Source: Posidonia oceanica (lineage: Eukaryota; Streptophyta; Magnoliopsida; Alismatales; Posidoniaceae). From it: a DNA stretch of 64,000 nucleotides. Below, piece after piece: positions 1 to 9,865 of the stretch. The stretch is taken from the NCBI GenBank assembly GCA_037176725.1, contig JAZBRS010000014.1, positions 80,024,501-80,088,500 of the forward strand, given 5' to 3'. Numbering within the stretch: the stretch's first letter is position 1; every line of letters begins with the position of its first letter. The notes under the pieces were generated by a model that searched no databases, was not told the origin of the DNA, and saw only the letters and a list, made by a program, of their open reading frames with translations. Position numbers and translations under genes: made by a program.

Positions 1-1046
1 TATGTTGTTTTTTCTTATGCTTATTAGGTTAAGTCTTTTGCCTCCTTTAATTACTTATTTTAGTGTTTGATTTTTAATTCTTCTCTTTAGGGTTTGTTTT
101 TTTAATTCTTTTAGTAGGGTTTTTACTTTTGGTAGGTTCTGACTTTATTTCAGTTTTTTACTTGATTTTACAGTATTTTCTTTTAGTTTGTTTTGCATTT
201 TTTAGTTTGCATGCTTGGTTTTCTTTTTAGCTTGATTTAGTTAAGTTTGAGTTTTTAATCACTTGTTTAATGTTTTTTAGTTGCTCTTCTTGGAATTCTG
301 ATTTGTTTCTTTTATGTTTTGGTGTTTTATAGATTTTTAAGGATTTTTATGGGTTTTTGCAAAAGAGAGAAGAAGGAAAAGGAAAAGAAGAAGAAAAGGG
401 GAAAAAGGAGAATAAAAGGGGAAAGAGATAGGTTTGAGGGAAAAGATTTTTAAAATTCAGGGAAAATGCTAAAAATAAAATAAAAATAGGAATAAGATAG
501 AGAAAGGATAGGAATACAAAGGGGGCTCACAGCCAAGCCAGAAAAAGGGCAAGAAGGGGATGAAAAGAGAGACGATAATCAGGAGAGAGAGAGAGGAGAG
601 AGAAAACGATAATCCCAGAGAGAGAAAACGATAATTCAAGCAAATGGAAGGCTTAGGAGTCTCGGAAAGGGGTGAAATTTGGCGGGTGTGGGGTCTAGGG
701 TTTCTAGTTTTGGTCCCAAAGTTTTGGTTTCGTTTTGAGGAAGTTCTGGAGGGGTTTTGAGGTGTAGAAAAAGGGTATTTTTGCCTAAGTTTCCTAGGGT
801 TTTTGGGAGGGGTCTGGTTTGAGATTTTGCAGGCTTTTTGGTGGGTTTACTAAGTCATCAGGGGTGAGTTTTCCTATGGATTTTGGTTGGTTTTCAGGTT
901 CGGGAAAGGGGGGTAATCCTAGGTCAGGTTTGGGCTTGCTTTGAGGGGAAAGAAGGAGAGAGGGGTGTGGGTTTGGGTCTAGATTCGGGTCCAGCAGCCA
1001 CCGGAAGGCTCCAATCGATCCGACCTGTCAAAATGGGGTGTCAACA
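1..1046 (-). repeat. 3' LTR of element A (first 1046 bp only)
   Basis: On the minus strand it starts TGTTGACACCCCATTTTGAC at 1046 and continues out of the window. It aligns along its whole length with 27102-28143, the matching part of the 5' LTR. The first 100 bp are C-rich with AAACCCTA-like motifs; further in it becomes A-rich and pyrimidine-poor on the sense strand. No coding sequence is visible. Confidence 0.95.
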
Positions 1047-1062
1047 GATGCCCCTCCCTCCG
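1047..1062 (-). other. Polypurine tract of element A
   Basis: Read on the minus strand, CGGAGGGAGGGGCATC lies directly before the LTR start at 1046. This is the expected site and composition for the primer of plus-strand DNA synthesis. Element B has a closely similar tract (GGGAGGGGCATC) directly before its LTR at 34572, which supports the call. Confidence 0.85.
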
Positions 1063-1486
1063 CTCGGCCGCTGCTCAGGGTTGACGGGACACCCCATTTG
1101 ACCGGCGAGAGTAGAGGGTTGCTATCGGCGTGAGCCACTTATTCGGCAGATGCGCCGAACATCGTGGATCGTTGCCGCAGTGCAATGTGCAGGTGCAAAT
1201 GGATGAGATGCAATGTATGCGATGCATGCTAATGCGGATGCAATGCAAAAATTAGTGCTGGAGTTAGTACCGATGGGGGGACCGAAGCGACGCGGGTGAC
1301 GCCGGCGATGCTGACAACGCTAAAGAGGGACGTTGCGGTGCACCGCGGAGCTTGACGGGAGGTCCAGACCTGCCACGAAAAGAAGGATAGCCAAAGCCAC
1401 AAAGGCGTGACGGGAGAGGTGGACCTTTTCCCGGATGCAGAAGGATGCGAGGCTCCGTCTTTTGGGACGAAGTCATGCGGGGAGGT
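1063..1486 (-). other. Non-coding stretch between PPT and hairpin array of A
   Basis: No convincing ORF on either strand. There is a short run of ATGCAATG-type motifs near 1185-1250. It separates the PPT from the hairpin array. Nothing else recognised. Confidence 0.5.
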
Positions 1487-2690
1487 GATAAGTTGTCGGA
1501 CTTATCGACCGGATGAGTTTCAGATCATCAGCCGAGGGCGATAGTTTACGGTCCTATCAACCGGAACGATAGTTTACGGTCCTATCAACCGGAAGGCGCA
1601 GTTGTGAGTGATAGTTACTGGATATCAGCCGTATAACATGGTTGCCATAGATAGTTTAGGATATCAGCCTAGATCGATAGTTTAGGTTATCAGCCTAGCG
1701 ATAGTTTAGGTTATCAGCCTAGATCGATAGTTTACAGTCCTATCAACTGGAACGGGCAAACCATGAGTGATAGTTACTGGATATCAGCCGTATAACGCAA
1801 ATGCCGGATAGTTTAGGATATCAGCCTAGATAGATAGTTTAGGATATCAGCCTAGCGATAGTTTAGGTTATCAGCCTAGATCGATAGTTTAGGTTATCAG
1901 CCTAGCGGCATTGCGAGGGACAGTTACTGGATGTCAGCCGTATAATGCAATTGCGATAGATAGTTTAGGATATCAGCCTGGCGATAGTTTAGGTTATCAG
2001 CCTAGATCGATAGTTTAGGGTATCAGCCTAGATCGATAGTTTAGGTTATCAGCCTAGAGATAGTTTACAGTCCTATCAACTGGAAAGAGCAATTGCAAGG
2101 GATAGTTACTGGATATCAGCCGTATAACGTAATTGCCATAGATAGTTTAGGATATCAGCTTGGATCGATAGTTTAGGTTATCAGCCTAGATCGATAGTTT
2201 AGGATATCAGCCTAGATAGATAGTTTAGGATATCAGCCTAGCGATAGGTTACAGTCCTATCAACTGGAAAGGGCAATTACGAGGGACAGTTACTGGATGT
2301 CAGCCGTATAACGCAAATGCCAGATAGTTTAGGATATCAGCCTAGATAGATAGTTTAGGATATCAGCCTAGCGATAGTTTAGGTTATCAGCCTAGATCGA
2401 TAGTTTAGGTTATCAGCCTAGCGGCATTGCGAGGGACAGTTACTGGATGTCAGCCGTATAACACAACTGCGGGCCAACCATGGATCGGCCAGAAGATAGA
2501 TAGTTTAGGAATATCAGCCTGAGAATAGATAGTTTAGGATATCAGCCTGAGAATAGATAGTTTAGGAATATCAGCCTGAGAGTAGATAGTTTAGGAATAT
2601 CAGCCTGGGAGTAGATAGTTTAGGAATATCAGCCTGGGAGTGCTTAATTGTCGATAGTTTAGGATATCAGCCTAAGGGTGCTTGATTGAT
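1487..2690 (-). repeat. Array of short hairpin repeats in the 3' region of A
   Basis: Roughly 35-40 degenerate copies of a 23-36 bp unit on a common plan: GATAG, a short loop, then TATC followed by AGCC. Three subtypes alternate: GATAGTTTAGGATATCAGCC, GATAGTTTACAGTCCTATC and GATAGTTACTGGATATCAGCC. Copies of the last type near 1919, 2285 and 2435 read GACAGTTACTGGATGTC, so a T-A pair is replaced by C-G in both arms. At 2242 the arms lengthen to GATAGG/CCTATC. At 1487-1506 a 7-bp stem (GATAAGT/ACTTATC) matches a unit in element B. No function is known; the compensatory changes suggest RNA or DNA structure is maintained. Confidence 0.8.
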
Positions 2691-2775
2691 GAATGATCGA
2701 GTGATGAGTGATTGGTTGATGAGTGATTGAATGCTGAATGATTGATTGCTGAATGATTGATTGATGAGTGCTTGA

Positions 2776-3215
2776 TTGCTTGATAAGAGGGGATGAGATC
2801 ATGATGAGAGGCTACTTCTAAAGAGGGAGATGAGGTAATGATGAGAACTAATGCTAAAGAAGGGGGATGAGGTAATGATGAGAACTAATGCTAAAGAAAG
2901 GGGGGTGAGGTAGTGATGAGAGCTAATGCTAAAGAAGGGGGATGAGGTAATGATGAGAGCTAATGCTAAAGAAGGGGGATGAGGTAATGATGAGAACTAA
3001 TGCTAAAGAAAGGGGGGTGAGGTAATGATGAGAGCTAATGCTAAAGAAGGGGGATGAGGTAATTATGAGAGCTAATGCTAAAGAAAGGGGATGAGGTAAT
3101 GATGAGAACTAATGCTAAAGAAGGGGGATGAGGTAATGATGAGAGCTAATGCTAAAGAAGGGGGATGAGGTAATGATGAGAACTAATGCTAAAGAAGGGG
3201 GGTGAGATAATGATG
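2776..3215 (-). repeat. Tandem repeat of about 36 bp in the 3' region of A
   Basis: About a dozen copies of a unit that on the plus strand contains GATGAGGTAATGATGAGA and CTAATGCTAAAG. Copies differ by single bases and by the length of a G-run. The unit is pyrimidine-rich on the element's sense strand and rich in CATTAGC. Element B has a looser CATTAGCA-rich stretch at 34075-34200 in the matching position before its PPT. Weakly open frames through it have no recognisable homology and look incidental. Confidence 0.8.
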
Positions 3216-3228
3216 AGAGCTTGATTGG

Positions 3229-3333
3229 AAAAGGTGATAAGATATCGGACTTATCGGCCGGCAAAGAGGAGATGAGATAATGATGAGATTGATTGATTGG
3301 GAAAGGTGATAAGATATCGGACTTATGGGCCGG
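3229..3333 (-). repeat. Two hairpin units beside the tandem repeat of A
   Basis: GGTGATAAGATATCGGACTT occurs twice, near 3231 and 3306. The first is followed by ATC, so GATAAG and CTTATC can pair around an 8-nt loop. The second ends CTTATGGG and has lost part of one arm. Both resemble the 1487 hairpin and link the tandem repeat to the hairpin family. Confidence 0.6.
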
Positions 3334-3359
3334 CAAAGAGGGAATGAGAACAAGGGTGA

Positions 3360-3435
3360 GATACCACGGGGCGTCTGAAAAGATGCCCCTGGTATCAGGA
3401 TGATACCAGGGGTTGGTCGAAACGTCCTTGGTATC
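3360..3435 (-). promoter_or_regulatory. Switch-like set of competing hairpins, element A
   Basis: On the plus strand four segments follow one another: GATACCACGGGG (3360-3371), CCCCTGGTATC (3386-3396), GATACCAGGGG (3402-3412) and CCTTGGTATC (3426-3435). The middle two form a perfect 11-bp stem with a 5-nt loop. Each can instead pair with its outer neighbour, so alternative folds exclude each other. Element B carries the same core at 32674-32729 although its surroundings have diverged. The location, between the last ORF and the repeats before the PPT, suits an RNA element for 3' processing, packaging or reverse transcription, but the role is unknown. Confidence 0.6.
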
Positions 3436-3793
3436 GAGAAAAGCGAAGGGTGGACAAAACTGACGTGTTTGTCAGACGAGTAGTTTGGGGTACCAGCCCA
3501 AAGGAGACTCAGCCGGGGATGTCCGGCAGCAGGTCGGACGGCGCGGGTTCGCAGAGGTCCTGGAGCCTGGGTCGTTTGCTGAGGACTTTCCTGCGTCATG
3601 CGAGCAATCAATCGGGCCAAGGGGCCTCCGGATGTGAGCGACGAGGAGCATGGAATGCATGATTAGCCTTGAAGTGTGAACAGCCAGCGCAAAACAGTTT
3701 TGCATTGATAGAACTGTTGGTTACATGCCTGTGTCAGGCCAAAAAGTACAGCACAACTTGAAAGAAAGACAGAATGACAGCTGCATGATGGCT
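3436..3793. other. Spacer downstream of the PMD-like ORF of A
   Basis: About 360 bp between the stop of the PMD-like ORF (3794) and the hairpin switch. No ORF with homology. No clear polyadenylation signal was recognised. Confidence 0.4.
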
Positions 3794-4993
3794 CTAGCTG
3801 ATTCGGGCCTTCTTTGATCTTCCAGAGTCAGGGAACAAGGGACCGCTCGGCGGGACTTCGTCAATGGGCCAGAGGTCCTGCACTTCAGTGTTGTACTCAG
3901 GGGTACACCCTACACCTCTTATTGCAGCGATGTCTGTTGATCGCACCCCATGCTGCATCAGGTTGGCCAGCTCCTTCGTGGGGGCAATTGTACTGAGGGG
4001 ATATTCTTGAAGGAGCTTAGGCGCTGTGCTGTCGACAAAGGCGCCCTGCTGGAAACCGAACTGACGCATGACTCTGATAGGGTGATATTCGACACCCGCA
4101 GTAAATCCTGGTAGCACAACCGAACGCATGTCGCGTGCATTGAAGAAGACAGTGAATGCTTCGGCTGCAGAAGGAATGATGCGCCATGTGACTGTGTCGT
4201 CTGTCAGTCCCGACAGCCTTTCATATTCTTCCTTGACGCTCTTGACTGCCTTGGCATGGCCGCTGCTGCAGTAGGCCTCGAAAGCATGCACTTGGGGGCG
4301 TAGAAGGTCTATCTCAGTGTGCGCCACTAGCCAGACCTGAATGAATGATCCGCAACCATGAAAGTGGCGGCAGCGATGCGAGATGCGGTCCAGACCGTGG
4401 TAGGTTTCTGCCAAGACAACCGATGCTAGGTCTATCTGGTGAGTCACCACGGCGAGTGCTATTTCAGCGATCTCGACGGCCACTGTTACCTTGCCATGAG
4501 TAAAGACCAGCTTGCCTAGGAAACGGGTGACAAACCCTCGGAGCCACAGCTCGTCTCCGAGTTCAGTGCGCTTTTCCACAATATCATCAAAGTAAGCTAG
4601 GCGAAGTAGAGGCATGGGCCCGCTAGTACACATCAGCTTCTGCTGGCAACTTTGGGTAGAGAGGCCAGTCAGCTGTTTCAGGACTGCCATGTATCCGTCA
4701 TGCCTCATGAAGATGGGCGGCCCCAAGATCTTGGAAAAGCCGCAGATCCGGCGCACTTCTTCCAGTGTGGGTGTCAGTTCAGTTCTGCCGAAACGGAAGA
4801 CATGGTGTGCTGGTTTCCAGAATCGCGCAGCAGCACACAGAAGATGGCGGCTCACCTCTACATCAGCAGCCCTGAGCAGTTTGGTCGGAATGCCCCACAA
4901 GCGTAGCTTCTCACAGTCATCTTTTGTAAGCTTGCCGATCCATTCTCGCAGGATCTCGGAGCAGTGTGTGGGGGTTACCAAGGTGGGGAAACC
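3794..4993 (-). CDS. Plant mobile domain / DUF7745-like protein carried by element A
   Basis: An uninterrupted 399-codon frame. I start it at the ATG at 4993 (MGFPTLVTPTHCSE) because element F begins its copy with nearly the same residues (63930); the frame is open further upstream to 5140, but that part does not match F. Family-like features: a Leu/Ala-rich helix with ARFW near residues 54-60, HHVFRFG then ELTPTLEEVRRICGF (about 64-86), a Leu-rich middle with VLAETYHGL (about 194-202) and GCGSFIQVWLVAH (about 214-226), and a basic tail (RSKKAR) that could be a nuclear signal. This pattern resembles the PMD/DUF7745 group of plant proteins, often found in or next to transposons. Extra ORFs behind integrase have been described in Tat elements. 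It is intact although gag-pol has six stops. Function is unknown; family call is from memory. Confidence 0.72.
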   Translation of the reverse strand, partial: GFPTLVTPTHCSEILREWIGKLTKDDCEKLRLWGIPTKLLRAADVEVSRHLLCAAARFWKPAHHVFRFGRTELTPTLEEVRRICGFSKILGPPIFMRHDGYMAVLKQLTGLSTQSCQQKLMCTSGPMPLLRLAYFDDIVEKRTELGDELWLRGFVTRFLGKLVFTHGKVTVAVEIAEIALAVVTHQIDLASVVLAETYHGLDRISHRCRHFHGCGSFIQVWLVAHTEIDLLRPQVHAFEAYCSSGHAKAVKSVKEEYERLSGLTDDTVTWRIIPSAAEAFTVFFNARDMRSVVLPGFTAGVEYHPIRVMRQFGFQQGAFVDSTAPKLLQEYPLSTIAPTKELANLMQHGVRSTDIAAIRGVGCTPEYNTEVQDLWPIDEVPPSGPLFPDSGRSKKARIS

Positions 4994-6341
4994 CATTGCA
5001 CAAATTGCAGGATGTGGGCGGACGGCTGTTACATAAGTCTTCAGATACCTGTTGCCAAGAATGTGAATTATCAGATATCGTGTAGGCACAAAACCATCAT
5101 TGGGAAGCAGATTCTGAAACTGGTAGAAACAGTGCAGCACATCTAGCAGTAAACATTCAGACTATGGCAATTGAACATGTGTAAGCATAAGGGCATTCTA
5201 TTGATGTGGCGGGGACTGTCGGGAACCCCGGGTCATCGCAGCCTGACGGTGCCAACGCATGCTAAGTAGAAGTACTGTCTCAGTGCTGGGTAAGCCTTTG
5301 CGAAGTAGGATGATCAGAGAGGGTGGAGATGACTGGAAAATGCAGATGCGTGTGATTTGGTGTAGTTTGCCCTCAGTATCGGGGTGCTTTGGTGCCTGCT
5401 GTATGGAAAGGGAGCAGTCCTTAACTCACCGGACTCTACTCAGACTCCTAACTTATTGGTGGCACTCGAGGAAAGGATGTTGGTGATGTTTGGTGGTGGT
5501 GTAGAGAAGACGGGCTCCATGTCAAACTCTCAAGGACTTACACTCACTCCTACCTCTTTCTTCTCTCTTTTTTTTTTAATGTCGGTGTACAGAGCTCTCC
5601 TCATTCCTATTTTGGAAGCAAGGAGGACTCGACCCGGGCTTTGACTCTTTTCTGGGGTAGGTGAGAGGTGCGGGTTTACGCGGCCTGCCTTTATTCTCTT
5701 CTTCTTTTTTTTCTTTTCCTTTTTTTTTTGCGGGAATGGGGCCTTTCCCCTTTTCTCCCTTTTCTTTTCTATCATTCTCCTTTTGTTTTTTTTTTTCTTT
5801 TTTTTGTTCCTTTTTTTTCTTTTTCATTTTCCTTTCTTTTTTTTTTTGGCTTGCAGGTTTCCGCTGTCCCCTCCCCTAGGGGAGATGGGCGTTAGGGTCT
5901 TTCGGGTACAGACTTTTGGCTCTCTCTTTCTCTCTTTTTTTTTGCACTTCTAGGCTGGGATATGTACTGCTTTCCGACTAACACCTAGCACTCTTCTAAA
6001 GGGTGTAAGTCCTTAGGGGTTTGGGCATTTCGCCCGCTCTCATTGAGCGGTGGCTCCCTCACTAGTCAAGACATCTAAGTAGCATCGGGTGAGGTCGGGA
6101 GACTCCTTTCGCAGCAGGCAAGCACCTCCGGTTTTCATCACCGGGCAGAATGCAATGTATGATTTGATAAGAGATGCGAATGGGATGAGCGGAGGGATGC
6201 ATGGGAGTGTTGCGATGTCAGGAAATGCAAGAGAGTGGATGAAGTGAAGTACGGAGGAGACAGGGCGAAAAGAGATACAAAGATATGCAAATGGCGAGAA
6301 CATGACAAATGGGAGGAAGAATCCGCAATGGCTACTCCCAG
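4994..6341 (-). other. Non-coding segment between integrase and PMD-like ORF, element A
   Basis: About 1.35 kb. On the sense strand it contains a long A-rich, pyrimidine-poor tract (plus-strand T/C runs at 5564-5577 and 5700-5850) and blocks shared with F at 62459-63929, for example the part around 6100-6130 and the part around 5380-5460. The order conserved tail, A-rich tract, conserved block, PMD start is the same in both elements. It could be the leader of a separate PMD transcript, but no promoter or splice site was established. Confidence 0.55.
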
Positions 6342-7529
6342 CTACTGATAGTACTTCTTGAGGTAGCACATGTTGACCGGCTCGGACTGCTCGACCTGGT
6401 CCATGTCCTCAAGAGTTACTGCGCCACCTGAGAAGATCTGCTTAACTACAAAGGGTCCACGCCAGTTAGGTCGGAATTTGCCTCGACCGTCCGGTAGATG
6501 AATGGCATGCAGAACAAGATCTCCGGGCTGGAAGCTTCTGGGCCGGACTTTCTTCAAGAATGCTCTAGCCATTCGCTTCTGATAACAATGGGCATTGTGC
6601 ATGGCTTGTAGTCTGTGCTCATCAATCAGGTTCAGATGGACGCAGCGGTCTTCGACCCATTCTGCCTCTTCCAACTCAGCTTCTCGCAAGATCCGCAGTG
6701 AGGGGATCTCCACTTCAACAGGCAATACCGCTTCCATGCCGTACACCAGCGAGTACGGGGTGGCTCCTGTCGAGGTCCGGATTGATGTCCTGTACGCCCA
6801 GAGTGCGTACGGGAGCTTGTCGTGCCAATCCTTGTGGGTTTCTGCCATCTTCTTCATGATCTTGATGATGTTCTTGTTGGCAGACTCTACTGCTCCATTC
6901 ATCTGAGGCCGGTATGGTGAGGAGCGATGATGCTTGATCTTGAAACTCTGTAGGAACCCCTCAGTTCTTTCGGCGATGAAGTTCGTGCCATTATCAGAGA
7001 TGATGGAGTGAGGGACCCCGTACCGGGCAACGATGTTGTTCCTGATGAACTTTTCAGTCGCCACTGCGGTGACTGTCCTGTAAGAAGCTGCTTCCACCCA
7101 CTTAGTGAAGTAGTCTATTGCCACCATGATCAAGCGATGGCCGTTTGAAGCAGCAGGGTGTATTGCGCCAATGACGTCGATCCCCCAGGTGGAGAAAGGC
7201 CATGGCGAGGACATGTTGTGCAGCTGATGAGGGGGAGCCTTGATGAAATTGCCATGGATCTGACAGTTGTGGCATTTACGCACGAAACGGCAACAGTCCG
7301 CTTCCATGGTTTGCCAGAAATACCCTTGGAGCATGATCTTCTTAGCTAAAAGAACACCGTTCATGTGCAGGCCACAGGTCCCGGCATGCACTTGAAGCAT
7401 TAAGGTATCAGCCTCTGGTTTGTCCAGGCAGCGTAATAGCATCTGATTGTACGATCTTCTGTATAACTGCCCAGCCCCCAGTACATACTTTGATGCCAGA
7501 CGCGCCAAAGTTCTCTTATCTTCTGCAGT
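6342..7529 (-). pseudogene. Integrase of element A
   Basis: Joins proviral cDNA to host DNA. On the minus strand from 7508 the frame is open for 388 codons to the stop at 6342. The N-terminal HHCC zinc finger is complete (H41, H48, C79, C82, with CHNCQIHG). The catalytic core keeps D111 (GIDVIG), D172 (SDNGTNF) and E208 (GAVESAN), the DDE triad. The C-terminal part has LVYGMEAVLPVE and the Arg/Lys-rich NWRGPFVV region. No chromodomain is seen, as expected for Tat rather than chromoviruses. It was once fused to the upstream RNase H; a frameshift near 7510-7540 now separates them. Integrase itself looks intact. Confidence 0.92.
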
Positions 7530-9862
7530 GGTGCAGGTGGGAGGCTGCCGGACTCCAAGAATGCTTTGATATCATGATACCATGGCTGCTCCGCTGTCGG
7601 ATCTGCTTCCTCTATATTCATGCAATGGGCAGGCTCCTCAATGCAGGTGACTGACACATCCACCATGCTGTTCTCTGGTATGCTGAGCCAAGAAGCCAAG
7701 GTCGCTAATGCGTCTGCATACGCATTCTTTGCCCTGTTCATGTATGTGAAATCAATGCTCTTGAACTCTTCTATCAGCCTCAGCAAACACTCGTGATATG
7801 GCACGAGCTTGGGGTCTTTTGTCTTCCAATCGCCATTCACCTGAGAGATCACCAACATGGCATCACCGTGCACGTGCAACTTCTGTGCTTTGTGCTCGAG
7901 GGCGACTTTCAAACCCAGGATGCATGCTTCGTATTCTGCTTCATTGTTCGTGCATGCGAAAGTCAGCTTCCTCGCAAAAGGAATCATCTGTCCATGAGGT
8001 GTGGTCAGCACTGCGCCTATGCCCCGACCCTTCTTATTGACGGCGCCGTCGAAGTACAGCCGCCACCGCTCTTGCTCTTCAGGGTCTTTCTCTTCTGAGT
8101 CCTCCGTTGCAAAGAGAATGTCCTCGTCAGGGAACTGCGTCTGGAGGGGTTGATATTCAGGCAGAGGGAAATCCGCGAGGTGATCTGCCATAGCCTGGCC
8201 CTTCATAGATCTCTGTGTGACAAAAGTGATGTCATATTGGGACAACAACACCTGCCACTTGACACATCTGCCCACCAGAGCCGGCTTTTGGAAGAGGAAC
8301 TTGATGGGATCATGACGGCACAAAAGCTAAACTGGGTACGCCATCATATAGTGTCTCAGTTTCTGTGCGGCCCAGACAAGGGATAAACAGGTTTTCTCCA
8401 TCATGCTGTACCTGGCTTCACATTCATTGAACTTTTTGCTCAGGTAGTAGATGGCGCGCTCCTTCCTGCCAGATTCGTCGTGTTGGCCCAGTACGGCACC
8501 CATGGAATGCTGTGTGGTTGAGAGATAGAGGAGCAGAGGTCTTCCTGGTGTGGGAGGGACCAAGACAGGGGGTTTGACCAGCAGCTGCTTGATCTTCTCA
8601 AATGCGGCTTGACATTCTTCATTCCAGTCGATTTGCGCATTCTTCCTCAGGAGTTTGAAGATGGGCTCGCAGATGGGCGTAAGCTGTGCAATGAAGCGGC
8701 TGATGTACTGTAAACGCCCAAGTAGGCCTCGAACCTCCTTCTCGGTTCTAGGGGGTGGCATCTCCACGATGGCTTTAGCTTTCATCGGGTCCACTTCAAT
8801 CCCCCGTTGGCTAACAATGTAGCCGAGCAGTTTGCCAGATGAAACCCCAAATACGCACTTATTGGGGTTAAGCCTCTGTCTGTGTTTCCTCAAGCGGTCA
8901 AAGAGCTTCTTTAGGCAAGCAAGGTGATCCTCAGGCTCTTTGGTCTTTGCGATCATGTCATCTACATAGACCTCCACTTCTTGGTGCATGAGGTCGTGGA
9001 AAAGTGTGGTCATGGCCCTTTGATATGTTGCGCCAGCATTCTTCAACCCAAACGGCATAACCTGATAACAGAAGACCCCCCAGGGGGTGATGAACGAAGT
9101 TTTTTCCATGTCTTCTTCTGCCATCTTGATCTGATTATAGCCGGAGAAGCCGTCCATAAAGGATAGCATCTTGTGACCTGCAGTGTTGTCGACTAGGACG
9201 TCAATGTGAGGCAATGGGAAGTTGTCCTTGGGACTCGCCTTGTTCAGGTCCCTGTAGTCGATACATATCCGGATTCGACCATCCTTCTTGGGTACTGGCA
9301 CGATGTTTGCAAGCCATTCAGGGTAAAGGACGACCTTTAAAAAGTTAACATCAAGCTGCTTCATTATTTCTTCCTTGATCATGAGCAGCCACTGTGGTCG
9401 CCATCTTCTCAGTTTCTGCTTTACTGGCTTGGCATCTGGCTTCAAGGGCAAGTTATGGACCACTATTTCGACATTCAGGCCGACCATGTCTTCATAAGTC
9501 CAGGCGAAGACATCCGCATACTCCCTCAGGAATGCGATGAACTCTATTCTGGCTCGTGGTGATAGCAGGGCACTGATGCGAACTTCCTTGGTTTCTTCGG
9601 CTGTGCCGAGGTTAATAATCTCCGTTTCCTCCTCAACATGCAGATTGGGACCTTCTGGGTCGTCGTCATAGGGCCGGAACTCAGGCAATGGGTCATCATT
9701 CTCATCTTCGCCTGTATTATCCTCCTCTCCGTACGCAACAAGTTCCGAGAGAATCTCCTTTTCGAAAGTGGGGTTTGTCACATCGAAGGTGTGTAGGAGT
9801 TCTGCTTCTTGGCCCTGGTGACGCCTCAGGATGGTCACGCCTACCCGAGTGTTTCTGTATCT
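7530..9862 (-). pseudogene. Reverse transcriptase, RNase H and archaeal-type RNase H of element A
   Basis: Copies element RNA into DNA. Numbering from the Met at 9838: RT motifs include YPEWLANIVPVPKK (172-185), CIDYRDLNKASPKD (192-205), MPFGLKNAGATYQR (261-274) and YVDDMIAK (291-298; bases 8968-8945), followed by KLLGY. RNase H 1 (about 435-500) has Ser where gypsy elements carry the first catalytic Asp (LLYLSTTQHSMGAVL), so it is degenerate. The second RNase H lies in the same frame after a TAG at 8327-8329. Counting from 8323 its likely acids are D92 (YFDGAV), E128 (NNEAEYE), D154 (HGDAML) and D204 (YADALA). This dual arrangement is a known Tat hallmark. The TAG replaces CAG seen in F and E. 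Confidence 0.93.
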
Positions 9863-9865
9863 TCA

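Noticed and set aside
1487..2690. CRISPR-like spacing of 23-bp repeats
   Set aside because: The units are degenerate, the spacers repeat too, there are no cas genes, and the DNA is a plant retrotransposon.
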